A stretch of DNA of 64,000 bases, from contig JBAIAC010000007.1 of the NCBI GenBank assembly GCA_037349315.1, positions 7,936,001 through 8,000,000 on the forward strand, read 5' to 3'. The notes below the pieces were generated by a model. The model made no database searches. It saw nothing but the letters and a program-made list of their open reading frames with translations, and was not told the origin of the DNA. Numbering within the stretch: the stretch's first letter is position 1; each line of letters begins with the position of its first letter. This DNA is from Chelydra serpentina (lineage: Eukaryota; Chordata; Testudines; Chelydridae). This document shows, one piece after another, positions 22,608 to 34,165 of this stretch. The translations under genes were made by a program, and so were the position numbers.

Positions 22608-23669
22608 GTAAGAATGACTTAAAAAAACAACCTCGGCCTTTCCTTCCACTGAGGATTTGTGCACATGGAGAGTGCACGTCATGCTAGGTTGATTGTACAG
22701 CTCACAAGTCTGCTGCACACTAAGTTGCCGTGTGAACCCCACTACTGCAGCAGTAGGTCAAAGTGCACTACGGAACTTTTAGTGCACAGTAGCAGGGTCC
22801 ATACTGTGAGTTAGTACACAGCAAGCTAGTGCTTTGTAGATTTGCACCCCAGCTTATCATGTGCTAAGTGACTGTGTAGACAGCCCATAACTGTACCTTT
22901 ACACTCCTTCTAGCAGGTACGCTCCCATGCAGCAATCAATACTGAATTAGTTACATGTTGCTTTACAAATGTCGATTAAGGAACAGAGCTTACAGCCTGA
23001 GTTATTCAAGACTAATGGTTATACAAGACCCTGGACAACAGTTCAGATGGTGCTGTGGGAATTACTGATGGTGAGAAGAAAGCAGGAATGACTGTTTGCA
23101 GAAGTGGGTTTGAAGGAGGAGAGAGAGAGAGCGCTGGGTGGATGAGGAGATGAAAACCATTCAAGGCATAAGGAGCAGGTTAATAGATGTGGAGCTAAAA
23201 TGGGTAGAAAGAGTAGGGGGTAACAAGCCATTAAACTGAAATGGCTGAGAGGAGCATGGGTTGAGGGAGAGGTAATTATCTCCCACTCTGTTATGTGTCT
23301 CTGTTCTATGTGGAACATAGGGCCTTCAGGGGTAATTATGGAGCTCGTGTAATCTGGTCCATCTAATAATTGTTTTGTTTAGAGTAATGTAGAAGTACCT
23401 AAGGAAATAAAGTGAGAGATTTAATGTGGAAAGAAAGATGCATTTTGATAGCTTACCCTGTGAGCCAAAGCCTTCCTTGTCCCTTTGTTACATGCACTGA
23501 ATCACAGCCAGCTCACTGTCTTCTTGTCACCACTGGCTGTTGGCTTTGGAAATCAGAATGCTTGGGTTCCATTGCCTTTCAGTTCTGCCCTCATGAAACT
23601 ACTGCCAAACTGTTTTGGTTTGTGATTGTGAATCACTTTCCATGTTTCGTTTTGTTTTGTTTTGAACAG

Positions 23670-23704
23670 GGGAGTGTTTGGGAAGCAGGGATACCAGTGC
23701 CAAG
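23670..23704 (+). CDS. PRKCH: PRKCH 35-nt micro-exon within C1A
   Basis: A very short exon that completes the split Trp codon, encodes GVFGKQGYQCQ and ends with the first base of a Val codon. The acceptor is ...ttgaacag after a T-rich tract, and the donor is gtaaag. Its 35 nt are not a multiple of three, so skipping it would shift the frame and remove Cys 60 of the C1A zinc site. It holds the glycine-rich turn and one zinc Cys of the diacylglycerol-binding finger. It is far too short to find by open-frame length and was placed by matching the C1 domain and splice phases on both sides. Confidence 0.94.
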
Positions 23705-24429
23705 GTAAAGTGTTATATCCATATACCGTATATTATAGAATATTCCAACACTGAGCTGCATCTCCTTCCAGCGGGGCCATGCTGTCTGCACTTTTCTCTG
23801 AAGTCACTATTCATTCTGCTCTTTGAGCCAACCAAGAAGGTGTGAATTAGCAGCCATAGGCTGGCTGCATGAGAGCTCGCTCATACGTATGCCCACGGGA
23901 GCATCCTCATGCTATGGCCCCAATCCTGTGCTCCATAGGGGTGGACTCCTGCCACTTCATTGAGCCCCACTGAAGTCAGTGGAACTCCTCGTAGCTCATT
24001 GTCAGTTTGGGACCTGTGTCACCTCAACGTAGTGTCCAGCCTTCATTAGGCATGCAGTCTCCAGGCCCCTGGCTTTTCCCTGCAATAATTCCTTTTACGA
24101 TGCAATTAAAACCAATTGACATTAGAGAAATTACTTCAAAGGGAAACTCTGTGGTTTGACCTACTATTTTTGCCTAATGCAAAGTAATATGCTGTATTGA
24201 TTTTTACAGTATTTTTTTCTGTTTAATGAATTCTCATCAGTTCATCTTGGCCTCTCCCTTTCCCTGTGCCTTTGCACTAGAGCGCTATGCAATATGACTA
24301 AGTTGGCTTCCTGCAGGAATGGTCTTTCAGTAAGTCTAATAATGAAGCTTGGCTCTTACAAGGTGTGCTGGGACACCAGTGTGTTCACATTGACCTGAGC
24401 TGCAGATAAACCAAATGTCTCCTGCCTAA

Positions 24430-25388
24430 GGGCTGGGGCCGGTTTTGTTCAATATCTTCATTAATGATCTGGAGGATGGTGTGGACTGCACCCTTAGCAA
24501 GTTTGCAGATGACACTAAACTGGGAGGAGTGGTAGATACGCTGGAGGGTAGGGATAGGATACAGAGGGACCTAGACAAATTAGAGGATTGGGCCAAAAGA
24601 AATCTGATGAGGTTCAACAAGGACAAGTGCAGAGTCCTGCACTTAGGACGGAAGAATCCCATGCACTGCTACAGACTAGGGACCGAATGGCTGGGCAGCA
24701 GTTCTGCAGAAAAGGACCTAGGGGTTACAGTGGACGAAAAGCTGAATGAGAGTCAACAGTGTGCCCTTGTTGCCAAGAAGGCTAACGGCATTTTGGGTTG
24801 TATAAGTAGGGGCATTTCCAGCAGATCGAGGGACGTGATCATTCCCCTCTATTCGGCACTGGTGAGGCCTCATTTGGAGTACTGTGTCCAGTTTTGGGCC
24901 CCACACTACAAGAAGGATGTGGATAAATTGGAAAGAGTCCAGCGGAGGGCAACAAAAATGATTAGGGGGCTGGAGCACATGACTTATGAGGAGAGGCTGA
25001 GGGAACTGGGATTGTTTAGCCTGCAGAAGAGAAGAATGAGGGGGGATTTGATAGTTGCTTTCAACTACCTGAAAGGGGATTCCAAAGAGGATGGATCTAG
25101 ACTGTTCTCAGTGGTAGAAGATGACAGAACAAGGAGTAATGGTCTCAAGTTGCAGAGGGGGAGGTTTAGGTTGGATATTAGGAAAAACTTTTTCACTAGT
25201 AGGGTGGTGAAGCACTGGAATGGGTTACCTAGGGAGGTGGTGGAATCTCCTTCCTTAGAGGTTTTTACGGTCAGGCTTGACAAAGCCCTGGCTGGGATGA
25301 TTTAGTTGGGGATTGGTCCTGCTTTGAGCAGGGGGTTGGACTAGATGACCTCCTGAGGTCCCTTCCAACCCTGAGATTCTATGATTCT
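24430..25388 (+). mobile_element. CR1 LINE copy in PRKCH intron, sense strand
   Basis: A 5'-truncated CR1 with an unbroken frame at 24445-25305 (286 codons). It covers the FADDTKLGG active site (FADD at residues 20-23 of that frame), the [16 protein letters not shown] block and the ALAGMI terminus. The 3' tail ends gagattctatgattcta at 25388. The lack of stops suggests a recent copy. It lies in the 2.2-kb intron that separates two exons of the C1A finger, in the same direction as the gene, where it could supply cryptic splice or polyadenylation signals. Confidence 0.93.
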
Positions 25389-25937
25389 AAGCTCAACAAA
25401 AAGAAAGGGTTCATTTACTGATAGGTCCTTGCGAGTACAAGCAAGTGTAAGGTGCTGGGGAATCTCTAGACACACACTCACCAGTGAGTTACATTTGGCC
25501 TCGCAAATATACCTTCTTGGAGGCACTGCCTTGGACTATGTCTGGGGTCTTAAATTTATCAAAGCAATGTCCTCTATGGCCTTTGTTTGCATCACCTGTA
25601 ATAGTCTTCATTGGAAGATTTCTGTGGTCATATTGATTTAGTTCATTGTTAGTCATGTTTGGATTGCACTGACATTTCTGCATGTATCTCCCGATATTTA
25701 TATAGGCTGAAATTTTCAAAGCTTCTTAGAGGAGTTGGGCATCCAATTTCTGTTAAAATTAATGGAGACTGGATATCGAAATCCTTGAGGCGGCTTTGAA
25801 AATCTCAGCTAGGATGTACGTTTCTCCGATCGTTCCATTACCTGCTGATGATTTAAATGGAATCTAGCAGAGCCCAGTTTGTTTGATACATTTTTAGTCT
25901 TTTTGATAAAGTTCAATATGCTGCTTTTGTTTCCTAG

Positions 25938-26026
25938 TATGCACCTGTGTTGTACATAAGCGTTGCCATCATCTAATCGTTACAGCCTGCACGTGCCAAA
26001 ACAATATTGACAAGACAGACACCAAG
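25938..26026 (+). CDS. PRKCH: PRKCH exon: end of C1A and inter-C1 linker
   Basis: An 89-nt exon with acceptor ...tttcctag and donor gtaaag. The first two bases complete the Val codon begun in the 35-nt exon, followed by 29 whole codons. It supplies the last C1A zinc ligands (Cys 63, His 68, Cys 71 and Cys 79 of the stretch), with the canonical C-X4-H-X2-C-X7-C spacing, and the short linker QNNIDKTDTK before C1B. The upstream intron carries a sense-oriented CR1 copy (24430-25388). The residues HHLIVTAC are typical of PKC eta as I recall it. Confidence 0.95.
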
Positions 26027-26144
26027 GTAAAGTCCCAGTTGGTTATTTGGATCGTAGGACTTCCTGAATCTTCAGGTTTGTGTGGGTGGTAGTGGTTGCA
26101 AAATAATGGAATTTATTCTTCTTTGGCTTCTTATCTCCATTCAC

Positions 26145-26509
26145 AGATTCATAGATGTTAAGGCCAGAAGTGACCATTTAGATCATATGGCATAACCTGC
26201 TGCATAACAGACACCATAGAATTTCACCCTCTGTTGAGCCAAATAATTTGTGTTTGACTACAGCCTGTTTTGTTTGCATCCAGTCTTGATCTGAAGACTT
26301 CCAGAGCTGTAGAATCTACCACTCCCCTTGTCAGTTTGTTCCAATGATTAATCACCCTCATCTTTAAATAATTGTCTTATTTCTAGTTTGAATTTCTCTG
26401 GCTTGAACTCCTTCTTACACCTTTCTTAGCGTGATTAAAGAGCCCCTTAGGAGCTGTTTTTCCCCCTGAAGAAAGTACTTGTACACCATAATCAAATCAC
26501 CCCTTGATC

Positions 26510-26512
<3 letters not shown>
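26145..26512 (-). mobile_element. Old CR1 fragment
   Basis: A decayed minus-strand CR1 3' part: cacagattcatagatgttaa ggccag... on the plus strand, then text equivalent to the ORF2 C-terminus (gaaagtacttgtacaccata atcaaatcaccccttgatct). It is followed directly by an ATT microsatellite. Confidence 0.7.

Positions 26513-26540
<28 letters not shown>
26512..26540. repeat. (TTA)n microsatellite
   Basis: Roughly ten TTA units following the CR1 fragment. Likely polymorphic. Confidence 0.9.
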
Positions 26541-26543
<3 letters not shown>

Positions 26544-26689
26544 TCTTACTTCTTCCATAGCTTTTGCTCTTTTAGCTAATGATGTGACTGTTTGGTGAAT
26601 TGTAGGGCTCATTCCTAGAGCTTGATGATATTTAGGAGGTATCAGGTGAGGTATTTCCCCTAGAAATTGGGAAGTATTTCTGCCATTGT

Positions 26690-26770
26690 ACAAAGCCGGT
26701 AAGATTTCATCTGGAATACTAGGTACAGTTCTGGTTACCCATGTTCAAGAAAGATTAATTCAAAACTGTC
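26690..26770 (+). mobile_element. Short CR1 ORF2 fragment
   Basis: About 80 bp similar to the [11 protein letters not shown] region of CR1: gatttcatctggaatactag, then tacagttctggttacccatg. Opposite in orientation to the fragment at 26145-26512. Confidence 0.55.
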
Positions 26771-28057
26771 AAGACCTCTGGGCCCGATTTCCTTCAGCTG
26801 AGCCTGGTGCTAGCCAGCTCATCTCTCAGGCTGGTTCATGAGCCTAGTTGGGTTGTGGCAGCATCACCTGATTGGCTGGCCTCCCCGATTGGTTGCAAAG
26901 AGCCTACAATCTGCATTTAAGCTCAGCAGCAGCAGCAGGTCGCATGCTGCTGAACATTTACGCCCATAGCTGTGATCACCTGCTTGTTTCCAGCCTCGCT
27001 CCAGACCTGTTCATGCCTTGTTCCTGTCCAGTTCCAGTCTGCCAGACCTGTTCCTTGTTCGGCTCCTGGCTCTTACTCCTGGTTCCTGTTCCTGGCTCCA
27101 ACCACTAGGCAAAGTTTCAGCTCTACCCACTAGGCTATGCCCCGGCCCTCACCACTTGTTCAGACTTTCAAATGACTCCTCACCAATCCTAAAACGTCAG
27201 TCAAATACCGAATCTCTCAAGATGGTAATTAATCACTTAAATGAAAAAAGACTTAAGCTCTTAAAAAAAGAGAGAGAGAGAGAAAGTTCAAGAGGTATAA
27301 TTGACTTGAAACCTGTTGTTCCATTAGCACCTATATTTTTAATTACTTAAGATATGGATTCACCTTTCAATCTGCCAGGGCTGAAATGTTGAGGCACAAA
27401 ATAAAATAGGATCCATTTGTTCAACATGTGTAACATTTTCTAAAGTTTTCTGATTGTGCATTTGTGATCTAAATAGTTCACACTGGAAAAGAGGGATAAC
27501 CCCAGATGTGTGTGTGGGAGGGGGGTGGAGGAGAAGTGGAGATAAATCAGGGTCCAAAATGGAAATAACATTGATAAGAAGTGGGGGGGAAAGAGAGTAA
27601 GAAACTTTGGAAGGCCTGGGAAAACTGATGCCATGTACTAAAAATGATACAGAGATTCAGCATTTTTAAAGAATTTTATTTTTCCATGTGACACGTAAGT
27701 TAAACATTTTAATGCTGATTAGTTAGTAACAAACTCCTATAGTTAGCAATAATTTGTATTCAGTATTTAAATGGCTTGATAGTTAGGTTTGTGATGAGGC
27801 AAATATAAGTCCCATCTAGTTTTAATAATTCCAAGGTCATTGTAAGAATTTGAAATTAGCTAATGAATTCTTTGTAAAATCTGCTTTATTCTACTTACAA
27901 GGCATGTCAAAAAATCTGCCAGAGCAGTTTGATTGCTGATTAGAGCTCAGTCAATATATTACAGTATTACCATTCGGTAAATTACAATGCAGTGGAAAGC
28001 AGAGATGACACTTTCAGAACTGGGATTTTTTAAAAATAATTCTGCAGTTGTTCCTAA
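26771..28057. other. Intron sequence with a pyrimidine-rich block
   Basis: 26990-27110 holds repeated cctgttc / ggctcctgg / cttgttcc words, as in the U3/R part of some retrotransposon LTRs, but no boundaries were found. The rest is unremarkable. Confidence 0.35.
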
Positions 28058-28116
28058 TCATAGAAGATTAGGGTTGGAAGAGACCTCAGGAGGTTATCTA
28101 GTCCAACCTCCTGCTC
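28058..28116 (-). mobile_element. CR1 3' tail, minimal
   Basis: A 59-bp minus-strand tail: atcatagaagattagggttg, then gacctcaggaggttatctag. It lies about 90 bp before the acceptor of the first C1B exon. Confidence 0.8.
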
Positions 28117-28204
28117 TTACATTAATGTACTTTTTATTAATAAAATTATCTCTATATATGTACTGATTTTTCTACGTGTGTTTATCTTTTTGTTTCCTTC
28201 TCAG

Positions 28205-28334
28205 GTTTCTGAACAAAGATTTGGAATCAACATTCCTCACAAGTTTAGAATCCACAACTACAAAGTACCAACCTTCTGCGATCATTGTGGTTCTTTGCTG
28301 TGGGGGATAATGCGACAAGGACTGCAGTGTAAAA
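28205..28334 (+). CDS. PRKCH: PRKCH exon: first part of C1B
   Basis: A 130-nt exon with acceptor ...ccttctcag and donor gtaagc. It begins in frame with VSEQRFGIN and ends one base into the Met codon of CKMCKM. It encodes the first zinc ligands of C1B: His 103, Cys 116, Cys 119 and Cys 133 of the stretch, with H-X12-C-X2-C-X13-C spacing. It also carries the [13 protein letters not shown] core and the QG residues of the phorbol/diacylglycerol groove. In novel PKCs the C1B finger is a major diacylglycerol sensor. An open frame starting in the upstream intron and running past the donor can be seen here, but it is not the transcript. Confidence 0.96.
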
Positions 28335-28865
28335 GTAAGCAAGCTTTATTCTTTCTTCAGGCTTTCTTAAGAACTTCTATGGGTGTGTGGAAAATCAAAG
28401 AGCTGAGGGGACAATGTCAGGTATATTTTAGCTTAAGCTGTTGAAAGAATATTGCATTCCTCGCTAGTCCGTGTTTTTCCAGGCTGCAGAGTGGATTCTA
28501 ATTTGCACTGTCTGTCCAATTTTCTTTCACTCACATAGCTGAAAATACTCATGGATATTGCTACTTCCAGCATTGCTCTTTCTGTTTACCTGACAACCTT
28601 TGCTTAAGCAGTAAATACTAACAAGCTGGCGGAAAAAACATTAACAGGCCAAGTAAATGTTTGTTGATTAACATGGCTCTTTTTCACACAGTTAATTGAC
28701 TGCAAAGACTTTTCTGGCATTTAGTTTTTGTTTGACTGTTACTGTCAAGCCATTTAAGTAACAAATGCTCTATCTCCATTTGCCTTCGCCTCCCCCAGTG
28801 TTCTGTGTCTGTGTGAGTTTAATTTTCTGTTGAACGATATGGATGTGAAACTAGATAGTTGTAAA

Positions 28866-29170
28866 CTAGAGTTGGGAAAAAAAAAATCGGACACTTTTTT
28901 GTGGGGGGGCCAAAAAAATGCAGATTCAAATTGACTGAAACATTTTACAATTTTGTCTCAAATTAGCTAAATAGTTTTGGTTGAAAAAAACCTTTAAAAA
29001 TAAAAATAATAAAATAATTCAGTTTCAACATTTTTGAAGCAAAACACTTGGATTTTTTTTATTTGAAATGACTTCATTTAGAAATTTGCTTCAATTTATT
29101 AAAACATTATTTTTCAACTTTTTGGTTCACTGATAATGTTTTTAAAATTTTCAATTTGTCCAACAAACTG
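28866..29170. repeat. AT-rich dispersed repeat (copy 2)
   Basis: Starts gagttgggaaaaaa and continues with caaaa / gaaatt / tttcaac words, similar in texture to 7531-7790, 49180-49440 and 50170-50480. Family not identified. Confidence 0.4.
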
Positions 29171-29594
29171 AAACATCAGTTATTCACCCAGCTTTTCTGT
29201 CTTCTACTGTGGAAGTGTGTCACTAAATTCCGTAGCATCCTGGAGCTAATTTGTACCTGTGAGCATAGCTGCAAAGTAGTGCATGTACCCCTTGTATCCA
29301 CCACGCTCCTACATGTACACAAATGGACATCTGACCATGTTGCATCATACTGGGTAGTTTAGTGTACTGTCACCTGATGTCCATAGCCTTGTTCTCTCAT
29401 AGGAGCCCTGATCCTGCTTCCATTGCAAGTCCCTTTGGCAAAAGTCTCTTTGGCTTAAGTAGCGCAGGATCAGGGCAATGATATAGATTTTCAGGAGTGA
29501 AATCCTTTAGTCCATGTTATTTTTCAGCAGTAACATTCTGAGCCTTTCAGCGTTGTTCCAATTGTTCATTTGGTTTTATTTTTCACCCCCTCAG

Positions 29595-29722
29595 TGTGTA
29601 AAATGAATGTACATATTAGGTGCCAAGCCAACGTGGCACCCAACTGTGGGGTGAATGCAGCAGAACTGGCCAAAACCTTGGCATGCATGGGCCTGCAGCC
29701 AGGAAATATTTCTCCAAATTCG
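29595..29722 (+). CDS. PRKCH: PRKCH exon: end of C1B and start of V3 hinge
   Basis: A 128-nt exon with acceptor ...cccctcag and donor gtgaga. Two bases complete the Met codon, followed by 42 codons. It carries the remaining C1B zinc ligands (Cys 136, His 141, Cys 144, Cys 152) in the sequence VHIRCQANVAPNCGVN. Then comes the eta-like hinge segment AAELAKTLACMGLQPGNISP. It ends on a complete Ser codon. About 90 bases downstream a Harbinger-like element (29815-30109) sits in the intron, so the donor region itself is intact. Confidence 0.96.
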
Positions 29723-29814
29723 GTGAGACATTTCTCTTTTCTTTATCAGAGTTTACAACCGTGTCATTTGTACAAGCACAACAGAAGTTGGGCCTGATTC
29801 TCCTCTCACACTTA

Positions 29815-30109
29815 GGCTTGGTCCACACTAACCCCCCAGTTCGAACTAAGATACGCAACTTCAGCTACGTGAATAACGTAGCTGAAGTCGAAGTATCTTA
29901 GTTCGAACTAAAAGGTACTTATCGCGGGTCCAGACGCGGCAGGCAGGCTCCCCCGTCGACTCTGCCTACTCCTCTCGCGGAGCAGGATTACCGGTGTCGA
30001 CGGCGAGCACTTCCGGGATCGATTTATCGCGTCTAGACAAGACGCGATAAATCGATCCCAGAAGATCGATTGCTTGCCGCCGAACCAGCCGGTAAGTATG
30101 GACATACCC
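29815..30109. mobile_element. Harbinger-like element built of two hairpins, TTA TSD
   Basis: A 295-bp element flanked by TTA on both sides (29812-29814 and 30110-30112), with imperfect inverted ends (ggcttggtccacactaacc against ggtaagtatggacataccc). Inside, 29838-29909 folds on itself with 17-bp outer arms agttcgaactaagatac and a further inner stem. 30015-30059 is a perfect 20-bp stem (gggatcgatttatcgcgtct) with a 5-nt loop. The 3-bp TTA duplication is typical of PIF/Harbinger. A sister copy is at 46610-46892. Confidence 0.85.
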
Positions 30110-30224
30110 TTACAGCAGTGAAACTCCATTGAACTGTGCCTGAGTGGTACAAGTGAGAGGAGAATCCAGCCCCAAATCTAGTTTAAAGGTCAATGTTATT
30201 CAGGGACATATCCACTGGCAAATA

Positions 30225-30470
30225 GAGAAACAGTGTTGCCTAGTGAATAGAGCACTACACAGAGACTCAGGTGACCTGGGTTCTATTCCCAGCTCTACTA
30301 CTGCTTTTCTGGCTGATCTTGGGTAAGTCACTGCACCTCCCTCTGTCTCGATTTAGCCATCTTTAAATGGAGGTCATGGTGCTCACCTTTTTTGTACAGT
30401 GCTTTAACATCTATGGATGGGAAGTGCTATATAAGAACTAGATCTTATTATTTATTGGAGTTATACTGAA
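30225..30470 (+). repeat. tRNA-derived SINE, MIR-like
   Basis: The head has gcctagtgaatagagcac and a B-box-like gggttctattccc at 30278-30290. The core has tgatcttgggtaagtcactg. The tail has gaagtgctatataagaacta followed by ttattattta. A well-preserved example of the type also seen at 22190-22395. Confidence 0.7.
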
Positions 30471-31311
30471 AACAGCCCCTGTCCCTTCAGCTGAGAGGTC
30501 ATAAAACAGTGAGAACTTTCCAGGGGTATAATGCCCCAGTCCTGCAAACAGTACATATACACCTAACTTTTAAGTACTTGATTAGTCCCATTGTGCGCAA
30601 GAGTTTGCAGGATTGGGGCCTAAGTGTGCAATGTATATTCATGTATTTCAAAGTATTCTGCAATCTATTTAGACCATTATAAAATGTAATGTAACGAAGT
30701 GTTAAAATGTCTGTAAATATTTATGAAAATAAGCAGGGCTGACCAAGGTGGGGAGGGGAGGGGAAAACGAGGCAGTTTGCCCTGATCCCTCCCCCCATTT
30801 GAGGGGGCCTCCAAGCCCAAGGAACAATATGCACAACTACTATGCACAACCCAATTATACTACATGAATTCCAAAGACAGTAAAATGCAGAAAATGGAAA
30901 AAATGCTTATAATACCGTGATGGACTCCATATAAAAGCAGGAGGTCCTGCTGCAGTACTTTCTGCGCAGCCTGTGTGAATAGCGTTAGTCTTCCTTTATT
31001 ACTGAGCTCTATAAGGGCAAGTGCTGAAGGCACTCCAGCTTAAATAAAACTTGTATGGAGTTCTATGAAGAGGGTGGGCTACAATTCTACACTTAAGTCA
31101 TTCACGTACCGGGAATAAGATTAAAGAGGGTCTGTATATCAGTAGAAATAAGCAAAGGTACAAAACCATTTCTCTGCCTGACCAGTCTGTCCATGGATAT
31201 GTTCCGTTCCAGTCCTGCCCGATGGCAGCTGCATATATTTCATTGCATAGTATGTAGCAAACCTGGTGCAGGAATTGAAGCAGTGAAAACACTAGAGAAG
31301 GGAAATTCTAC

Positions 31312-32080
31312 AAGCTTTGGTGAAAGTGAAGGAAGAATTTGACTTGCCCGTGGACTTATGCAGCGAAGTGGAATGTTTGTCTAAATGGGTAAAGTCTTTC
31401 GAATTTGTTTTACTGGCTACTTTCTGGTTTAAAAATCTAAAAGCCATTGGCATTTTAAGGAGTTTAATTCAAGACTCTGAGCTTACGCTTGATGAAGAAT
31501 CAAGGCTGATGAAATCACTCCTAAGTGAACTGGAGCGCCTTTGAGAATCTTGGCCTCTGATTCTTGACTAGTCAAAACTTGTAGCAGCGGGCCTGGGCCT
31601 CGAACAAGATTTCAAGAAGAAAAGAAGCAGAGAGAGGAAAACACTCCATGGTGAAGACAGGACCACCACGTTATGACCATGAAAATCAAGAAACCGAGTT
31701 CAGGGTTGAAATTTTTTATGTTGCTTTAGACACGCTTATCCACACAAATACAAGAAGATCTGAACCCGCTTCAAAAATCAACAGCATGTTTTCATTTATT
31801 TGGAACCCAACTATAAATTATGCCGATTCCAATATCACAAAAGTTCGAGAACTATCAAAAGGCTACTTGAGAGATTTAATAGAAGAGGAAATTCATCTTT
31901 TTAAACAATCTGAGAGAGAGACGCTATTTGAAAAAGTGACTACAGTTAAATTTAACAAGATTTATGAAAAGGAACTGCAGAGTGTTTCCCCACAGAGCTG
32001 TGTTGCTCTAAGGATTTTTATCTCCATACTGATTTCAGTTTCCAAAGGGGAGCACTCAAACAAGTCAGCCCTGATTTAAA
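31312..32080 (+). pseudogene. hAT-type transposase relic (DUF4371/ZMYM1-like)
   Basis: Two open stretches in sense with PRKCH: 31317-31544 (VDLCSEVECLSKWVKSFE and following) and 31648-32079, with FRVEIFYVALDTLI and INSMFSFIWN. The latter resembles the ...FYxALDxII...RF... region of the hAT-like transposase family related to ZMYM1 and DUF4371 proteins. The frames are separated by stops, and the transposase N- and C-terminal domains are missing. The flanking sequence 30730-31310 and 32081-32400 may belong to the same element but has no clear ends. It is not an exon: no splice phase fits PRKCH. Confidence 0.55.
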
Positions 32081-32400
32081 AACTGCCTCTGAACTACCAT
32101 GAGCCAAGAACACGTTCATTGGCCTTAGGGATGCTAACACTGTGTGATCTTGCAAAGAGCCCAAATTATGATAGCGTCAGAAATGTGTTTACGTCAAGAA
32201 AAGCAAGAAAGACAAACCTGATGTGACTTGTCTTTTGTGATAACAAATCAGCTTTAAAGTTTTTCAGTAATATTTTACTCCATCTATTTCATCTCCATAG
32301 TAAATTTTTTGGATGGCTGGTAGGGCCTCAGTTTGATTTTGCCCTGGACCCTCCAAAACCTCTTTGCAGCCCAGAAAATAAGAGTAGGCCTTAGTAACAC

Positions 32401-34021
32401 ATCAACTTACAATGGGTTGTTTCAATTTTATGATTACTAATATTTCTAAAAAAATACATCATAAGGTAAAATAATAAATAAATTAAAAAGTGACAAAATA
32501 ATCAGACATGACAAATTTCAACATCTAGCTAGAAGTTAACGCTTGTATATTGGCGTAAGTCATAAAACTAACTTTGTCTTCATGTAGAACCAAGGTAAGA
32601 GAGAAGGAGAACAGGCAGAAGAAAGAGATGTAGAAGAAAAGACAGACAAATAATATGCTGATTCTCCAGCTACAAAGGGCCCGATCCAAAGCCCGCTGAA
32701 TTCAAGGGAAAGATTCCCAGGTCAGATCCTCAGATTATGTGAATCTGCATAGCCAATCAATGGGACAAGTTGAGGATCTTGCCCCTATTGATTTCAGTGG
32801 GCTTTGGATCAAGCTCATAGCAAAATAGGCCTACAGGGATTTTCAAACCTCTCATCATCATCATCCTTCAGTCTGTAGCACAAACTGTAATACAGTTAAC
32901 CATTTATTCCCTGATTTACAGAGCTCATGAAGCACCCATTGATTTCAGTGGGGGCAGCCCGTGCTCTGAACAACCAGACGCTGATAGTATGTCTTCTGTA
33001 TAATCTGCATAATTTATAGATACAACATATCTGCGCCCTGGTACGTAGTGGGCTTTCCTAATGGTTTGTGAGGTAAAGGATGTGATTAAGTTATCAGGAG
33101 CTTATATTTGTTAGGGATTTGGGGAGCTGTTCCAAATGGTTTTGTTTCATTGTGCATGGCTGAATTTTCAATTACTGTAACATTGGCCTTGTCAAAAGTT
33201 TCATTGTGCAGCTGTGAATTTTGCTTTACTATGAAACAATCACAAGGTGGAGCTCAAGAAATCCATCTGGGATTAAGTTCGGGGTGGGGGGGAGAAGGAG
33301 CAAGAGTCTCCTATATTTTGTAAGTATTTGGGGCTGGTCTACGCACTCGCATCTGTAGATGCATGAACAGAGAGTACTAGATATTGACTTGATCTAACTA
33401 CTGAAAAAATAATAGCTGTAGAAAGATATTGATACTGGCAGTATTCTTGAAAATGTAAAGGGACACCATCAAATTGGATCTTCCCTATAGTTAGGAAGGA
33501 AGAAGCTTCAAAGGAATCTGTATTGAAGGAGGAAGCCAGCAGCCCAGTGGTAGGGAAGTAGGTAGTAAGCAGGAAGGGAGGCTGAGGAGAAGAAGTGTCT
33601 AGGCACAAATCTTTTTGGATTCCAAATGTCGCTGATACTGTTCATTTGGCGAGGTATTAGGAAGCCATATTTATTCATATCCCTATAATTAAGATGGGAG
33701 ATTTCCAGGTTTTTTCACTCAGCTCTCCCATTTCCAAAGTAGGGTGGTCAGGCTTGCCCGTTAGGTTTAGCAAAGTGACTTTACAAGGTAAAACACAGAG
33801 CAAGAACCAGTTCTCATGTTTCTTTAGTGGCCACAGATGATGGTGGATGGGCTTGTTGCGCATGACGCCTGCGGTGATTTGCCCAACATATTTCAGCCAC
33901 AATACAGTGCAGCTGTGCACAGCGGACGTATCCAGATAGATAGATACATCATTAGTAAACGCTGTGGCATATCGTTGTGGAGATACAATTTTTAGGCAAA
34001 CTCAGTTATTTTCCTCCACAG
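32401..34021. other. Intron sequence, no clear feature
   Basis: The 3' part of the 4.3-kb PRKCH intron. Contains a phrase repeated in amniote intronic repeats (gatttcagtgggctttggat at 32789-32808) and a similar one at 32940-32955, but no bounded element. Confidence 0.4.
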
Positions 34022-34165
34022 AAATTAGTTTCAAGGTCCACGCTGAGGCGCCAGGGAAAAGAGAGTCCAAACAACAGCAATGGTGTGAGTGGAAGTTCAG
34101 CAAGCAGATTCGGGATCAAAGACTTAACCTTCATCCGAGTGTTGGGAAAGGGCAGTTTTGGGAAG
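34022..34165 (+). CDS. PRKCH: PRKCH exon: V3 hinge and glycine-rich loop
   Basis: A 144-nt, 48-codon symmetric exon with acceptor ...ttttcctccacag and donor gtgagt. It encodes KLVSRSTLRRQGKESP, a low-complexity Asn/Ser-rich hinge, and then the start of the kinase domain LTFIRVLGKGSFGK. The G-x-G-x-x-G nucleotide-binding loop is complete here except for the following Val, which opens the next exon. The hinge links the regulatory half to the catalytic half. It is the least conserved part of PKCs, and I expect it to differ most from mammalian PRKCH. Confidence 0.95.
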
